The translations under genes and the position numbers were made by a program. Under the pieces are notes generated by a model. That model had not been told where the DNA came from, ran no database searches, and saw only the letters and a program-made list of their open reading frames with translations. Positions 1 to 6,434 of a DNA stretch of 6,434 nucleotides are shown here, piece by piece. Each line of letters starts with the position of its first letter. Position 1 is the stretch's first letter. The stretch comes from an uncultured Cloacibacillus sp. (GTDB lineage: Bacteria > Synergistota > Synergistia > Synergistales > Synergistaceae). The stretch spans positions 1 through 6,434 of the forward strand of contig UQVV01000105.1 in NCBI GenBank assembly GCA_900544635.1, in the 5' to 3' direction.

Positions 1-1
1 C

Positions 2-49
2 GAGGGGGAGAGGGCGCGGGCGGCGGAGGAGATCGCGAGGTTCATCTAG
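2..49 (+). CDS. C-terminal end of an unidentified upstream gene (partial)
   Basis: One frame is open from the window edge to a TAG stop at 47-49 and would encode EGERARAAEEIARFI. The composition (Ala/Glu/Arg-rich, amphipathic) fits a C-terminal helix of a cytoplasmic protein. Its third codon positions are GC-rich like the genes downstream. Only 15 residues are visible, so no family can be assigned. The following gene starts 42 nt later on the same strand with its own ribosome binding site. The two could be co-transcribed. Confidence 0.45.
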   Translation, partial: EGERARAAEEIARFI

Positions 50-76
50 CGGGCGCGGCGCGTCCGGAACAGGTAC

Positions 77-82
77 GGAGGT
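77..82 (+). promoter_or_regulatory. Ribosome binding site of the SPOR-domain gene
   Basis: GGAGGT lies 9 nt before the ATG at 92, a near-perfect Shine-Dalgarno match at good spacing. It fixes the start of the SPOR-domain protein. Confidence 0.75.
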
Positions 83-91
83 ATTCTCTTC

Positions 92-754
92 ATGGTCACT
101 CGCAGGACTCGCAATTTCAAGGAAAAAAGCACGGCGTCGAACATCCTCGGCCGCCTGATAATGCCGGTGGCGGTCGTCATGGCGCTCGCGCTCTTTTATT
201 TCAGCATAAAGCTTTTCTTCTTCTCGCCGCCGCGCGAGGAACAGCATCCGCTGCCTAGCACGGTCAATCCTCCGGCGGTTACGGAGCCTTATGAGGGCGG
301 AGACGATTACGGCGACGAGCTGCCGCCCATCGACGACATGGACGACACTTCGACGATAACGCCGGAGACGCCGCCCGCCGAGCAGAAGCCCGAGCCCGCG
401 GAGACCGTGAAGCCGGCCGAAAAGCCGAAGCCCGCGGTGACGAAGCCCGTCCAGAAGCCTGCGGAAAAGCCGAAGCCGAAACCGGCCGTGACGCAGCAGC
501 CGAAGCCGGCGCAGTCCTCCGGGCCGAGGTGGGACGTGCAGATAGGCGGGTTCCGCGCGCGTTCCGGCGCGGAGCTGACGGTGAAGCAGGCGCGCGAAAA
601 GGGCTACTCCGCCTACGTCGTGGACGAGAAGCTCGACGGCCAGCCGTTCTACAAGGTCAGGGTGCGCGGACACGCGGACAAGAACGAGGCGCGCGCGCTG
701 TCGCAGAAGCTCGCCGCCGCCGGATTCCCCGTCTACGTCGTCTCCGTGAAATAG
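92..754 (+). CDS. SPOR-domain single-pass membrane protein
   Basis: This 220-residue protein has the layout of cell-envelope SPOR proteins. A short basic N-terminus (RRTRNFKEK) comes first, then one hydrophobic segment at about residues 22-44. An acidic, proline-rich stretch (about 46-100) and a Lys/Pro/Ala linker with near-repeats of AEKPKPAVT (about 100-143) follow. The C-terminal SPOR domain (about 146-219) starts RWDVQIGGFRARSGAE and contains FYKVRVRGHADKNEARAL and GFPVYVVSV. The basic N-terminus predicts a cytoplasmic end with the SPOR domain outside the membrane. SPOR domains of this family bind peptidoglycan stripped of stem peptides, typically at the division site, as in FtsN and DedD. 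A role in cell division or wall remodelling is therefore inferred, not shown. GGAGGT 9 nt before the ATG supports this start. A hairpin after the stop suggests it is transcribed separately from the cofactor genes. It is not specifically assignable to ftsN or dedD. Confidence 0.9.
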   Translation: MVTRRTRNFKEKSTASNILGRLIMPVAVVMALALFYFSIKLFFFSPPREEQHPLPSTVNPPAVTEPYEGGDDYGDELPPIDDMDDTSTITPETPPAEQKPEPAETVKPAEKPKPAVTKPVQKPAEKPKPKPAVTQQPKPAQSSGPRWDVQIGGFRARSGAELTVKQAREKGYSAYVVDEKLDGQPFYKVRVRGHADKNEARALSQKLAAAGFPVYVVSVK

Positions 755-762
755 ATATCACA

Positions 763-805
763 GCCGGCCTCCTTCTGATAAACGGAAGCGAAGCCGGCCT
801 TCTTT
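763..805 (+). terminator. Probable intrinsic terminator after the SPOR-domain gene
   Basis: GCCGGC at 763-768 pairs with GCCGGC at 793-798. Inside it, CTTC at 772-775 pairs with GAAG at 785-788 around a 9-nt loop, and the two helices are joined by a small internal bulge. The 3' side runs into CTTCTTT at 799-805, a broken T-tract. It lies 8 nt after the SPOR stop and 31 nt before the moeA start. This fits a terminator, or an attenuator ahead of the cofactor operon. The T-tract is imperfect. Confidence 0.5.
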
Positions 806-836
806 ATGCAAAAGCTTACGAAAGGTCGCTGATCCT

Positions 837-2075
837 ATGGCGGGTTTTGTAAAAGAGGTAGCGCCGCGCGAAGCCGCGCTCGACGAAATAGAAAAACGTC
901 TCAATTTCCCATGGAATTATAAAAAAACGGAAGCAGCGCTCAGCGAAGCCGCGGGCCGCCGCTGTGCGGAAGCTGTCGTGAGCCCCGCGCCATATCCGCC
1001 CTTCAGCCGCAGCCTGCGCGACGGCTACGCCGTGAACCATCTCGACGCGGCGGGCGCGACGCCCGGCACGCCGCTCTTTCTTTCGAAGAAGGGCGAGGTG
1101 CGCATGGGCGAAGCGCCGGACTTTAAGCTGTCGCTGACGGAAGCCTGTCCGATACCGACCGGCGGAATGCTGCCGGAGGGCGCGGACTCCGTCGTCATGC
1201 TCGAAGACACCTCCGAGGCCGGAGGCTGGGTAGAGATACGGCGCGGCGTGCAGGCAGGAGAGAACGTCATCGGCAGGGGGGAGGAGGTCGCCGAGGGCGA
1301 GAAGCTCCTTCCCGCGGGAAGCCTCATAGACTTTCGGACGATAAGCGTCCTCGCCGCCATAGGCCGCGCGAAACTGCCCGTCGCGGACCTGAAAATTTCA
1401 ATTTTATCGACCGGCGACGAAATAGTGCCAGCCGAGGAGCAGAACCCGCGCTTGGGCGCGGTGCGCGACGTGAACGGATGGAGCGTCAAGACGCTGCTCT
1501 CGCGCTTCGGCTTTCCCGCCGGGTACAGGGGCATAGCCTCTGACGACGGCGCGGAATTCGAGCGCCGCTTCCGCGAGGAGCTCGCCGCCTGCGACGTCCT
1601 GATTCTGAGCGGCGGCTCGTCCGTCGGCGTGCGCGACCACTGCTCGCGGCTCTTCGAGTCGTTGCCGGAGCCGGGGCTGCTTGTGCGCGGCATCAACATC
1701 GCGCCGGGAAAGCCGACGCTCATAGCGGCCGACGCGGCGGCGCATAAGCTCGCCGTCAGCCTGCCGGGCCATCCGCTTTCGTGCTTCACCGTCGGCTTTA
1801 CTGTGCTTATTCCGCTGCTTCTGCGTCTCATAGGCGCGGAGGAGCGCGAGTGCTGGACGCGGACGCGGATGCCGCTCGCCTGCGATCTTACGGCGCGCAC
1901 GGGGCCGGAGGAGTTCTTCCCCTGCGCCGTGAACGCGGACGGCACAGTCTCGCCGCTCGCGGCGAAGTCCGGCTATATATCGATACTATCAGGCGCGTGC
2001 GGCTTCATCAGAATACCCGAGGACCGCGAGACCGCGCGCGCGGGAGAATTTGCGGAGGTGTGGCTATGGCGGTAA
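837..2075 (+). CDS. moeA: MoeA-family molybdopterin molybdenumtransferase (first paralogue)
   Basis: MoeA binds MPT-AMP made by MogA and inserts molybdate (or tungstate), giving the active cofactor in the cytoplasm. The 412-residue length is normal for the family. Family motifs appear in order: RDGYAV (61-66, active-site DGYA), PTGGMLPEGAD (107-117), GENVIGRGEE (141-150), STGDEIVP (191-198), RDVNG (210-214, equivalent to the D-x-N motif), SGGSSVGVRDH (258-268), APGKP (289-293) and LPGHPLS (309-315). The C-terminal MoeA domain IV covers about 340-411. No key motif is missing. The start is the ATG at 837, with a modest GAAAGGT Shine-Dalgarno (820-826) 10 nt upstream. It is the first gene of the cofactor operon and overlaps the next gene by 10 nt. 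Whether it prefers Mo or W cannot be read from the sequence. Confidence 0.93.
   Translation: MAGFVKEVAPREAALDEIEKRLNFPWNYKKTEAALSEAAGRRCAEAVVSPAPYPPFSRSLRDGYAVNHLDAAGATPGTPLFLSKKGEVRMGEAPDFKLSLTEACPIPTGGMLPEGADSVVMLEDTSEAGGWVEIRRGVQAGENVIGRGEEVAEGEKLLPAGSLIDFRTISVLAAIGRAKLPVADLKISILSTGDEIVPAEEQNPRLGAVRDVNGWSVKTLLSRFGFPAGYRGIASDDGAEFERRFREELAACDVLILSGGSSVGVRDHCSRLFESLPEPGLLVRGINIAPGKPTLIAADAAAHKLAVSLPGHPLSCFTVGFTVLIPLLLRLIGAEERECWTRTRMPLACDLTARTGPEEFFPCAVNADGTVSPLAAKSGYISILSGACGFIRIPEDRETARAGEFAEVWLWR
2054..2060 (+). promoter_or_regulatory. Ribosome binding site of the MoeA-PBP fusion inside moeA
   Basis: GGAGGTG sits 5 nt before the ATG at 2066, within the last codons of the first moeA. It decides the start of the second gene, giving a 10-nt overlap (2066-2075). 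Confidence 0.7.
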
Positions 2076-2728
2076 ATTTCCCCGAACATATCACGCTCGC
2101 GGAAGGGTGGAAAATTTTAGAGACGAGGTTCGCGAAGGACGCGGACAAATTCAAAACGAAAATGGAAATTACGGCGGCGCTCGACCATGTGCTCGCCGAG
2201 GACATCTTGGCGGGGCGCAACGTGCCGCACTACGCCGCCTCGGCGGTCGACGGCTACGCGCTGCGTTCCGCCGATACGGCGGGCGCGTCCGCCGCGACGC
2301 CAGCGAAGGTCGGGGCGGGGAAGTGGCAGTGGATGAACACCGGCGCGGCCCTGCCGGAATGGGCCGACTGCGTGCTCATGGTGGAGGATTCGTCCATGGA
2401 AGGCGAGACGCTCTCCGTTTTCAAGCCGCTGACGCCTTCGGCGAACGTTCGTCCGCTCGGCGAGGACGTGATGGCGGGGCAGATAATCGCGCGCGAGGGC
2501 GAGACGGTTTCTCCCGCGCTTATCTCGCTCTTCCTCTGCGCCGGAATCGACGAAGTCCCCGTCTACGGCGCGCCGAGGACGCTCTTCATCCCGACCGGCG
2601 ACGAAATCATACCGCGCGACGAGTGGCTCGGGCACGGTCGCGGAGAGCAATTCGCTTTTCATCTCGGCGTCGTTCCGCCGCTGGGGCTGCTCGATAGACG
2701 TCGCGCCGGTGCTCCCAGACAATCTTGA
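2066..2728 (+). CDS. N-terminal half of the frameshifted MoeA-PBP fusion as literally encoded
   Basis: This is the open frame actually available from the ATG at 2066, 220 codons long. Residues 1-189 are genuine MoeA: AVDGYALRSAD (60-70, DGYA motif), NTGAALPEWAD (91-101), NVRPLGEDVMAGQI (127-140) and FIPTGDEIIP (174-183). The 31 residues after the frameshift, including PPLGLLDRRRAGAPRQS, are Arg/Pro-rich and unlike any MoeA sequence. They are out-of-frame readthrough to the TGA at 2726-2728. This truncated product lacks the ESNS segment, the G-rich loop of domain III, the PGRP and LPGFP motifs, and domain IV, so it should not be catalytically competent alone. Confidence 0.6.
   Translation: MAVNFPEHITLAEGWKILETRFAKDADKFKTKMEITAALDHVLAEDILAGRNVPHYAASAVDGYALRSADTAGASAATPAKVGAGKWQWMNTGAALPEWADCVLMVEDSSMEGETLSVFKPLTPSANVRPLGEDVMAGQIIAREGETVSPALISLFLCAGIDEVPVYGAPRTLFIPTGDEIIPRDEWLGHGRGEQFAFHLGVVPPLGLLDRRRAGAPRQS
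2630..2632 (+). other. Frameshift site (GGG run) in the MoeA-PBP fusion
   Basis: The coding signal leaves the 2066 frame and resumes in the +1 frame here. CTC GGG CAC GGT reads L-G-H-G, whereas CTC GGC ACG GTC, with one G fewer, reads L-G-T-V and joins MoeA sequence on both sides. The most economical explanation is one extra G in the run. Confidence 0.8.
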
Positions 2729-3949
2729 AATTCTGAAAGAATACGTCGAACGCGGCGCGAAGGAGTACGACATAGTCCTCGTCGGCGCGGGCTCGGCGAA
2801 GGGGCGGCGCGACCACACGATAGAAGTGTTCGAGTCGCTCGGCGAAGTTTTGTTCCGCGGTGTGCGCGTCAAGCCGGGCCGTCCCGCGATGGCGGCGGTC
2901 ATCAACGGCAAACCCGTTATATGCCTTCCCGGCTTCCCGATGTCGACCGCGGTCACGCTCTGGTCGCTCGTCTATCCTCTGCTGCGCCTGCTCACGGGCC
3001 GCGCGGCGGAGCAGACGGAAATGATAAAGGACGCGATAGGAACGCTCGAAAGCCGCCCCGCGAAGCTGCTCGTCCAGCACTCTTCGCCCGCCGGCATAGA
3101 AGAATGGCTGCGCGTCAAAACGGCGCGCGTCGGCGACAAGCTCTACGCCTGGGCGCTGACCTCGGGCGCGAGCGTGCTCTGGGCGCTCGCCGAGTCGGAC
3201 GCGATAGCGATGCTGCCGCCCTCGGCGCTCGAATGTGAGAAAGAGACCGAGATAAACCTATGGATGACGCGCAAAGTCGACTACGACCGCCGCGCGCTCT
3301 TCCAGGGCTCCGACGACCCCGCTATACAGCTTCTCGTGACGCCCGTGCGGCGGCGCGGCGCGGACTTCGCATCGCGCACCGTCGGCAGCATGGGCGGCCT
3401 CGCGGCGCTCTCGCGCGGCGAATGCCACTTCGCTGCGGCGCATCTGCTTGACGAATCGACCGGCGGCTACAACGACGTTTTCATAGAGCGCTTCGCGAAC
3501 GGCAGAAAATGGAACCGCGTCCTCGTATTCTACCGGACGCAGGGAATCATCGTCGCGCGCGGCAATCCGAAGGGAATCCATAACTTCGCGGACCTCTGCG
3601 AAAAGGACGTAGTTTTCTCGAACCGCCAGCCCGGCGCGGGGACGCGCGTCCTCTTCGACCATCTGCTCAGGGAGCACGGAAAGCCTGCGGACGAGATAAA
3701 GGGCTATTCGCAGATATGCACGACGCACATGGAGGCGGCGAACCGCGTCTACACCGGCCTCGCCGACGCGACGCTCGGCATAAAATCCGCCGCAGACGCG
3801 CTCGGCCTCGACTTCATCCCGCTGACCGAAGAGCCCTACGAGCTCGTCATTCCCGAGGAATACATGAACCATCCGGGCATCGTCGCGCTGCTCGACAGCC
3901 TGCACGACGCGGAGTGGCGCGCGAAGGTCGAGGAAATGGGCGGCTACAG

Positions 3950-3959
<10 letters not shown>
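2709..3959 (+). CDS. C-terminal half of the frameshifted MoeA-PBP fusion as literally encoded
   Basis: This frame opens with a GTG at 2709, but no Shine-Dalgarno precedes it and MoeA-like coding is visible upstream of it in the same frame from about 2631, so it is probably not a natural start. In repaired numbering it holds the rest of the MoeA catalytic region: GAGSAKGRRDH (240-250, the SGGxSxG loop equivalent), KPGRP (269-273) and LPGFPMST (287-294). MoeA domain IV follows. The PBP_like domain from about residue 410 has DDPAIQLL, GSMGGLAALSRGE (440-452), HLLDESTGGYND, NRQPGAGTR (519-527), THMEAANRVYTGLADATLGI and GLDFIPLTEEPYELVIP. These are characteristic of the domain found in MoeA fusions and stand-alone molybdate-related binding proteins. 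No signal peptide is present, so the domain is cytoplasmic. Confidence 0.6.
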
Positions 3960-4930
<971 letters not shown>

Positions 4931-4934
4931 AAAC

Positions 4935-5426
4935 ATGGGCGAATACACGCATTTCGACGCCGACGGGCGGCCCACGCTCGTAGACGTAAGCGGCAAGTCC
5001 GTCACGAAACGCACGGCGTGGGCGGAAGGCTGGCTCTATCTGCCCGACGAGATATACAAGACCGTATCGAACGGAGCCGTCAAGAAGGGCGACCCCTTCT
5101 CGATAGCGGAGCTCGGCGGCATAATGGGCGCGAAGCGCACGCCCGACCTGATACCGCTCTGCCACACGATACGGCTAGACAACGTAAAGGTGCGCTGCGA
5201 GCTCGACCACGAGAAAAAAGCGCTGAAGATAACCTGCGAGGCCACGGCCTCCGAGGTGACCGGCGTGGAGATGGAGGCGCTGACCGGCGTATCCGTCGCG
5301 GCGCTCACCTTCTACGACATGTGCAAGGGAATAGACAAAGGAATGGTAATCAAGGACATCCGCCTGCTCCGCAAGACCGGAGGCAAGAGCGGCGAATGGA
5401 ACGCCGGAAGGGGTTACGGAGAATGA
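4935..5426 (+). CDS. moaC: Cyclic pyranopterin monophosphate synthase MoaC
   Basis: MoaC converts the MoaA product 3',8-cyclo-7,8-dihydro-GTP to cPMP, releasing pyrophosphate. The 163-residue length is typical. The family's known active-site residues are present at the same numbers as in E. coli: Lys51 (in AVKKGDP), His77 (in PLCHTI), Asp128 and Lys131 (in FYDMCKGIDKGM). Other hallmarks are LVDVSGKSVTKRTA (15-28), GGIMGAKRTPDLIPLCH (61-77), EVTGVEMEALTGVSVAAL (107-124) and the terminal KTGGKSGEW (147-155). The start at 4935 lies 4 nt after the moaA stop, with GGAGGT at ideal spacing. Its own stop overlaps the next start as ATGA. MoaA and MoaC together make cPMP, so their adjacency matches a shared step. 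Confidence 0.97.
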   Translation: MGEYTHFDADGRPTLVDVSGKSVTKRTAWAEGWLYLPDEIYKTVSNGAVKKGDPFSIAELGGIMGAKRTPDLIPLCHTIRLDNVKVRCELDHEKKALKITCEATASEVTGVEMEALTGVSVAALTFYDMCKGIDKGMVIKDIRLLRKTGGKSGEWNAGRGYGE

Positions 5427-6238
5427 TGAGAATACTCAGGCTTTACGCGCCGTCGCTGATAGGCGACCACACGCTCTGCTACGTCAGCACCAACAGGGAG
5501 GGAAACGTCTGCATCAACGACGTCGAGACGCCGGTGCTCTGGGCACGCGCCGGAGAGCCGCTCGACGGCGAGGAACGCGCCGCGGCGATGACCGTCGTGC
5601 TTCCGCCCGACGCAAAACTCAACGAGGGAGACTTCCTCTCCGTCGGCAAATACGGCGCGACGCTGCTGCGCTGGCAGGAGGGACATTTCCGCGTATGCCG
5701 CGCGGGATTCCTCGGCGTCTCCGAGCCCGCGGAGATATGGCCCGCGATACGCACCGCCGTTCTCACGGTCAGCGACAAAGGCAGCAGGGGAGAGCGCGAG
5801 GACACCGCTGGGCCCGAGCTCGAACGGCTCGCCTTCATGCGCGGCTGCGTCACCGAGGACAAAAAAATCGTCCCCGACGACCCCGAGGAAATATGCGCCG
5901 CCGTCATGGCGTGGGCCGAAGCGGGGATAAACCTCGTCCTCACGACCGGCGGCACCGGCCTCTCGCAGCGCGACAACACGCCCGAGGCGCTCCTTTCAAT
6001 AGCCGACAAAGTCGTCCCAGGCTTCGGCGAGATGATGCGCGTCGAGACGCTCAAATACACGGGCCGTTCCTTCCTCACGCGCTCCGTCGCCGTAATAACG
6101 GGCCGCACCCTCGCCGTAGCCTTCCCCGGAAGCCGCCGCGGAGTAGAGCAGTGCTTCGAAGCGATAGAAGGCGGCCTGCGCCACGCCGTAGAAACCCTGA
6201 CCGGCGACGCGACCGAGTGCGGCGGACACAGGCATTAA
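5423..6238 (+). CDS. MogA/MoaB-family molybdopterin adenylyltransferase with N-terminal extension
   Basis: The C-terminal part of this 271-residue protein (about 110-262) is a MogA/MoaB domain, the enzyme class that adenylylates molybdopterin before metal insertion by MoeA. Visible motifs are AVLTVSDKGSRGEREDTAGP (112-131), KIVPDDPEEI (148-157), LTTGGTGLSQRDNTPEAL (173-190, substrate loop with Asp184), VVPGFGEMMR (197-206), LTRSVAVITGRTLAVAFPGS (218-237) and a final helix with GGLRHAVETL. The usual LPGSP loop reads FPGSRRG. The first ~108 residues are not part of a standard MogA and I do not recognise them. They look beta-rich, with LNEGDFLSVGKYGATLL at 66-82 recalling the end of a small barrel; a reduced MOSC-like domain is possible but unproven. 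The start at 5423 overlaps the moaC stop by 4 nt (ATGA). The next codon, ATG 5426, is an equally possible start. GGAAGGGG at 5406-5413 may serve as the Shine-Dalgarno. Confidence 0.88.
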   Translation: MMRILRLYAPSLIGDHTLCYVSTNREGNVCINDVETPVLWARAGEPLDGEERAAAMTVVLPPDAKLNEGDFLSVGKYGATLLRWQEGHFRVCRAGFLGVSEPAEIWPAIRTAVLTVSDKGSRGEREDTAGPELERLAFMRGCVTEDKKIVPDDPEEICAAVMAWAEAGINLVLTTGGTGLSQRDNTPEALLSIADKVVPGFGEMMRVETLKYTGRSFLTRSVAVITGRTLAVAFPGSRRGVEQCFEAIEGGLRHAVETLTGDATECGGHRH

Positions 6239-6278
6239 CGACGAGTTATAGTCACTTAACCAAACAACAAAACAAATT
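6239..6278 (+). other. AT-rich non-coding stretch after the operon
   Basis: Base composition drops sharply from the GC-rich operon to an A-rich run (CCAAACAACAAAACAAATT at 6260-6278). I see no gene or promoter. It leads directly into the palindromic element. Confidence 0.5.
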
Positions 6279-6283
6279 ATGTC

Positions 6284-6308
6284 ATTCCCGCAATCTTCTG
6301 GCGGGAAT
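6284..6308 (+). repeat. Left hairpin of the element
   Basis: ATTCCCGC (6284-6291) and GCGGGAAT (6301-6308) form a perfect 8-bp stem around AATCTTCTG. The sequence GTCATTCCCGC...GCGGGAATC is of a type I recall as a scattered intergenic palindrome in varied bacterial genomes. Confidence 0.75.
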
Positions 6309-6320
6309 CTCCGTGATAAA

Positions 6321-6368
6321 CGTTAGAGGCAGCAAAGCAACGTATACACTCCGTTTCTGCCTCTAACG
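6321..6368. repeat. Central 12-bp inverted repeat of the element
   Basis: CGTTAGAGGCAG (6321-6332) is the exact reverse complement of CTGCCTCTAACG (6357-6368). Three more A-T pairs are possible inside (AAA 6334-6336 with TTT 6354-6356) if C6333 is bulged. The loop region contains the palindrome GTATAC. No T-tract follows, so it is not a typical terminator. Confidence 0.8.
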
Positions 6369-6380
6369 ATTAGGACGGAG

Positions 6381-6417
6381 GCCCTGGATAGAAGATTTCC
6401 AGGGCGACATAGTTTTT
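6381..6417 (+). terminator. Right hairpin of the element, possibly also the operon terminator
   Basis: GCCCTGGA (6381-6388) and TCCAGGGC (6398-6405) form a perfect 8-bp stem with loop TAGAAGATT. A TTTTT run follows at 6413-6417, but 7 nt separate it from the stem, which is long for an intrinsic terminator. No better terminator is visible downstream of the operon within the window. Confidence 0.3.
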
Positions 6418-6434
6418 GTTAGAAGTTTAGCAAT

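Larger units (their letters stand above)
6279..6410. repeat. Symmetric 132-bp inverted-repeat element with two covarying hairpins
   Basis: Two 54-nt arms (6279-6332, and 6357-6410 on the opposite strand) flank a 24-bp centre. Each arm reads outside-in: ATGTC, an 8-bp hairpin with a 9-nt loop starting AATCTTCT, CTCCGT, a 6-nt spacer, then CGTTAGAGGCAG. The arms agree at about 38 of 54 positions. Most differences are in the stems: ATTCCCGC/GCGGGAAT in the left arm, GCCCTGGA/TCCAGGGC in the right. Each stem is perfectly paired although they share only 2 of 8 bases per side. The inner CGTTAGAGGCAG blocks pair with each other over 12 bp, so the whole can fold as a cross with two side hairpins. This resembles a REPIN/MITE-like intergenic element; the exact class is unknown. 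Confidence 0.8.

Noticed and set aside
400..515. Lys/Pro/Ala-rich stretch as a separate DNA repeat element
   Set aside because: The imperfect repetition encodes the proline-rich linker of the SPOR protein, which is normal for this type of protein.
755..836. Moco riboswitch upstream of the cofactor operon
   Set aside because: Only 82 nt are available and half is taken by the terminator-like hairpin. The multi-stem architecture of the Moco RNA motif, about 140 nt, cannot be fitted.
1025..1945. Minus-strand open frame opposite moeA
   Set aside because: It is an antisense shadow, Ser/Arg/Pro-rich and without domain features. The + strand has unambiguous MoeA motifs throughout.
2618..2640. Programmed +1 ribosomal frameshift
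   Set aside because: There is no in-frame stop at the shift point, no known slippery sequence and no stimulatory Shine-Dalgarno at proper spacing. A simple extra G is a better explanation.
5018..5422. Upstream extension of the mogA-like gene to an earlier start
   Set aside because: This part runs through moaC in another frame and gives an Arg-rich low-quality sequence. The ATGA overlap at 5423 is the natural start.
6239..6366. Open frame running from the operon into the intergenic region
   Set aside because: It is the tail of an out-of-frame, Arg-rich shadow of the mogA-like gene passing through the palindromic element; no independent start with a ribosome binding site is seen.
6321..6368. 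Integron attC site, because of the GTTAGAG ... CTCTAAC inverted repeat
   Set aside because: attC sites run from RYYYAAC on the left to GTTRRRY on the right. Here the order is reversed, the last base of GTTAGAG does not fit Y, and no gene cassette or integrase context is visible.
6279..6410. CRISPR array or tandem direct repeats
   Set aside because: The two units are inverted, not direct, and only two are present; there are no regular spacers.

Overview
The window carries a compact molybdenum/tungsten cofactor (Moco/Wco) biosynthesis operon on the + strand. Before it lie a separate SPOR-domain membrane protein gene and the last codons of another gene. The DNA is GC-rich, yet it uses the isoleucine codon ATA freely. 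That bias, the gene content and the MoeA-PBP fusion suggest a strict anaerobe, possibly an amino-acid-fermenting Synergistota member such as a Cloacibacillus/Synergistes relative. This assignment is inference and only moderately secure.

Layout. 2-49: C-terminal end of an unidentified gene. 92-754: single-pass membrane protein with a proline/lysine-rich linker and a C-terminal SPOR domain. 755-836: intergenic stretch with a terminator-like hairpin. 837-2075: moeA (first paralogue). 2066-3959: second moeA fused to a C-terminal periplasmic-binding-protein-like (PBP_like) domain, broken by an apparent one-base insertion in a GGG run at 2630-2632. 3950-4930: moaA. 4935-5426: moaC. 5423-6238: MogA/MoaB-family protein with an unrecognised N-terminal extension of about 108 residues. 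6239-6434: AT-richer non-coding DNA containing a large symmetric inverted-repeat element.

How the genes work together. MoaA and MoaC convert GTP to cyclic pyranopterin monophosphate (cPMP). After dithiolene formation by MPT synthase (MoaD/MoaE, not in this window), the MogA-type domain adenylylates molybdopterin and a MoeA-type protein inserts the metal. Two MoeA paralogues in one operon are compatible with separate Mo and W handling, but the sequence does not prove it. Genes from moeA to the mogA-like gene overlap or lie within 4 nt, so they are almost certainly co-transcribed and translationally coupled.

The two most notable observations are the frameshift that splits the MoeA-PBP fusion and the palindromic element at 6279-6410. 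The element's two 54-nt arms have identical loops and flanks, but their hairpin stems differ in sequence and are each perfectly base-paired.
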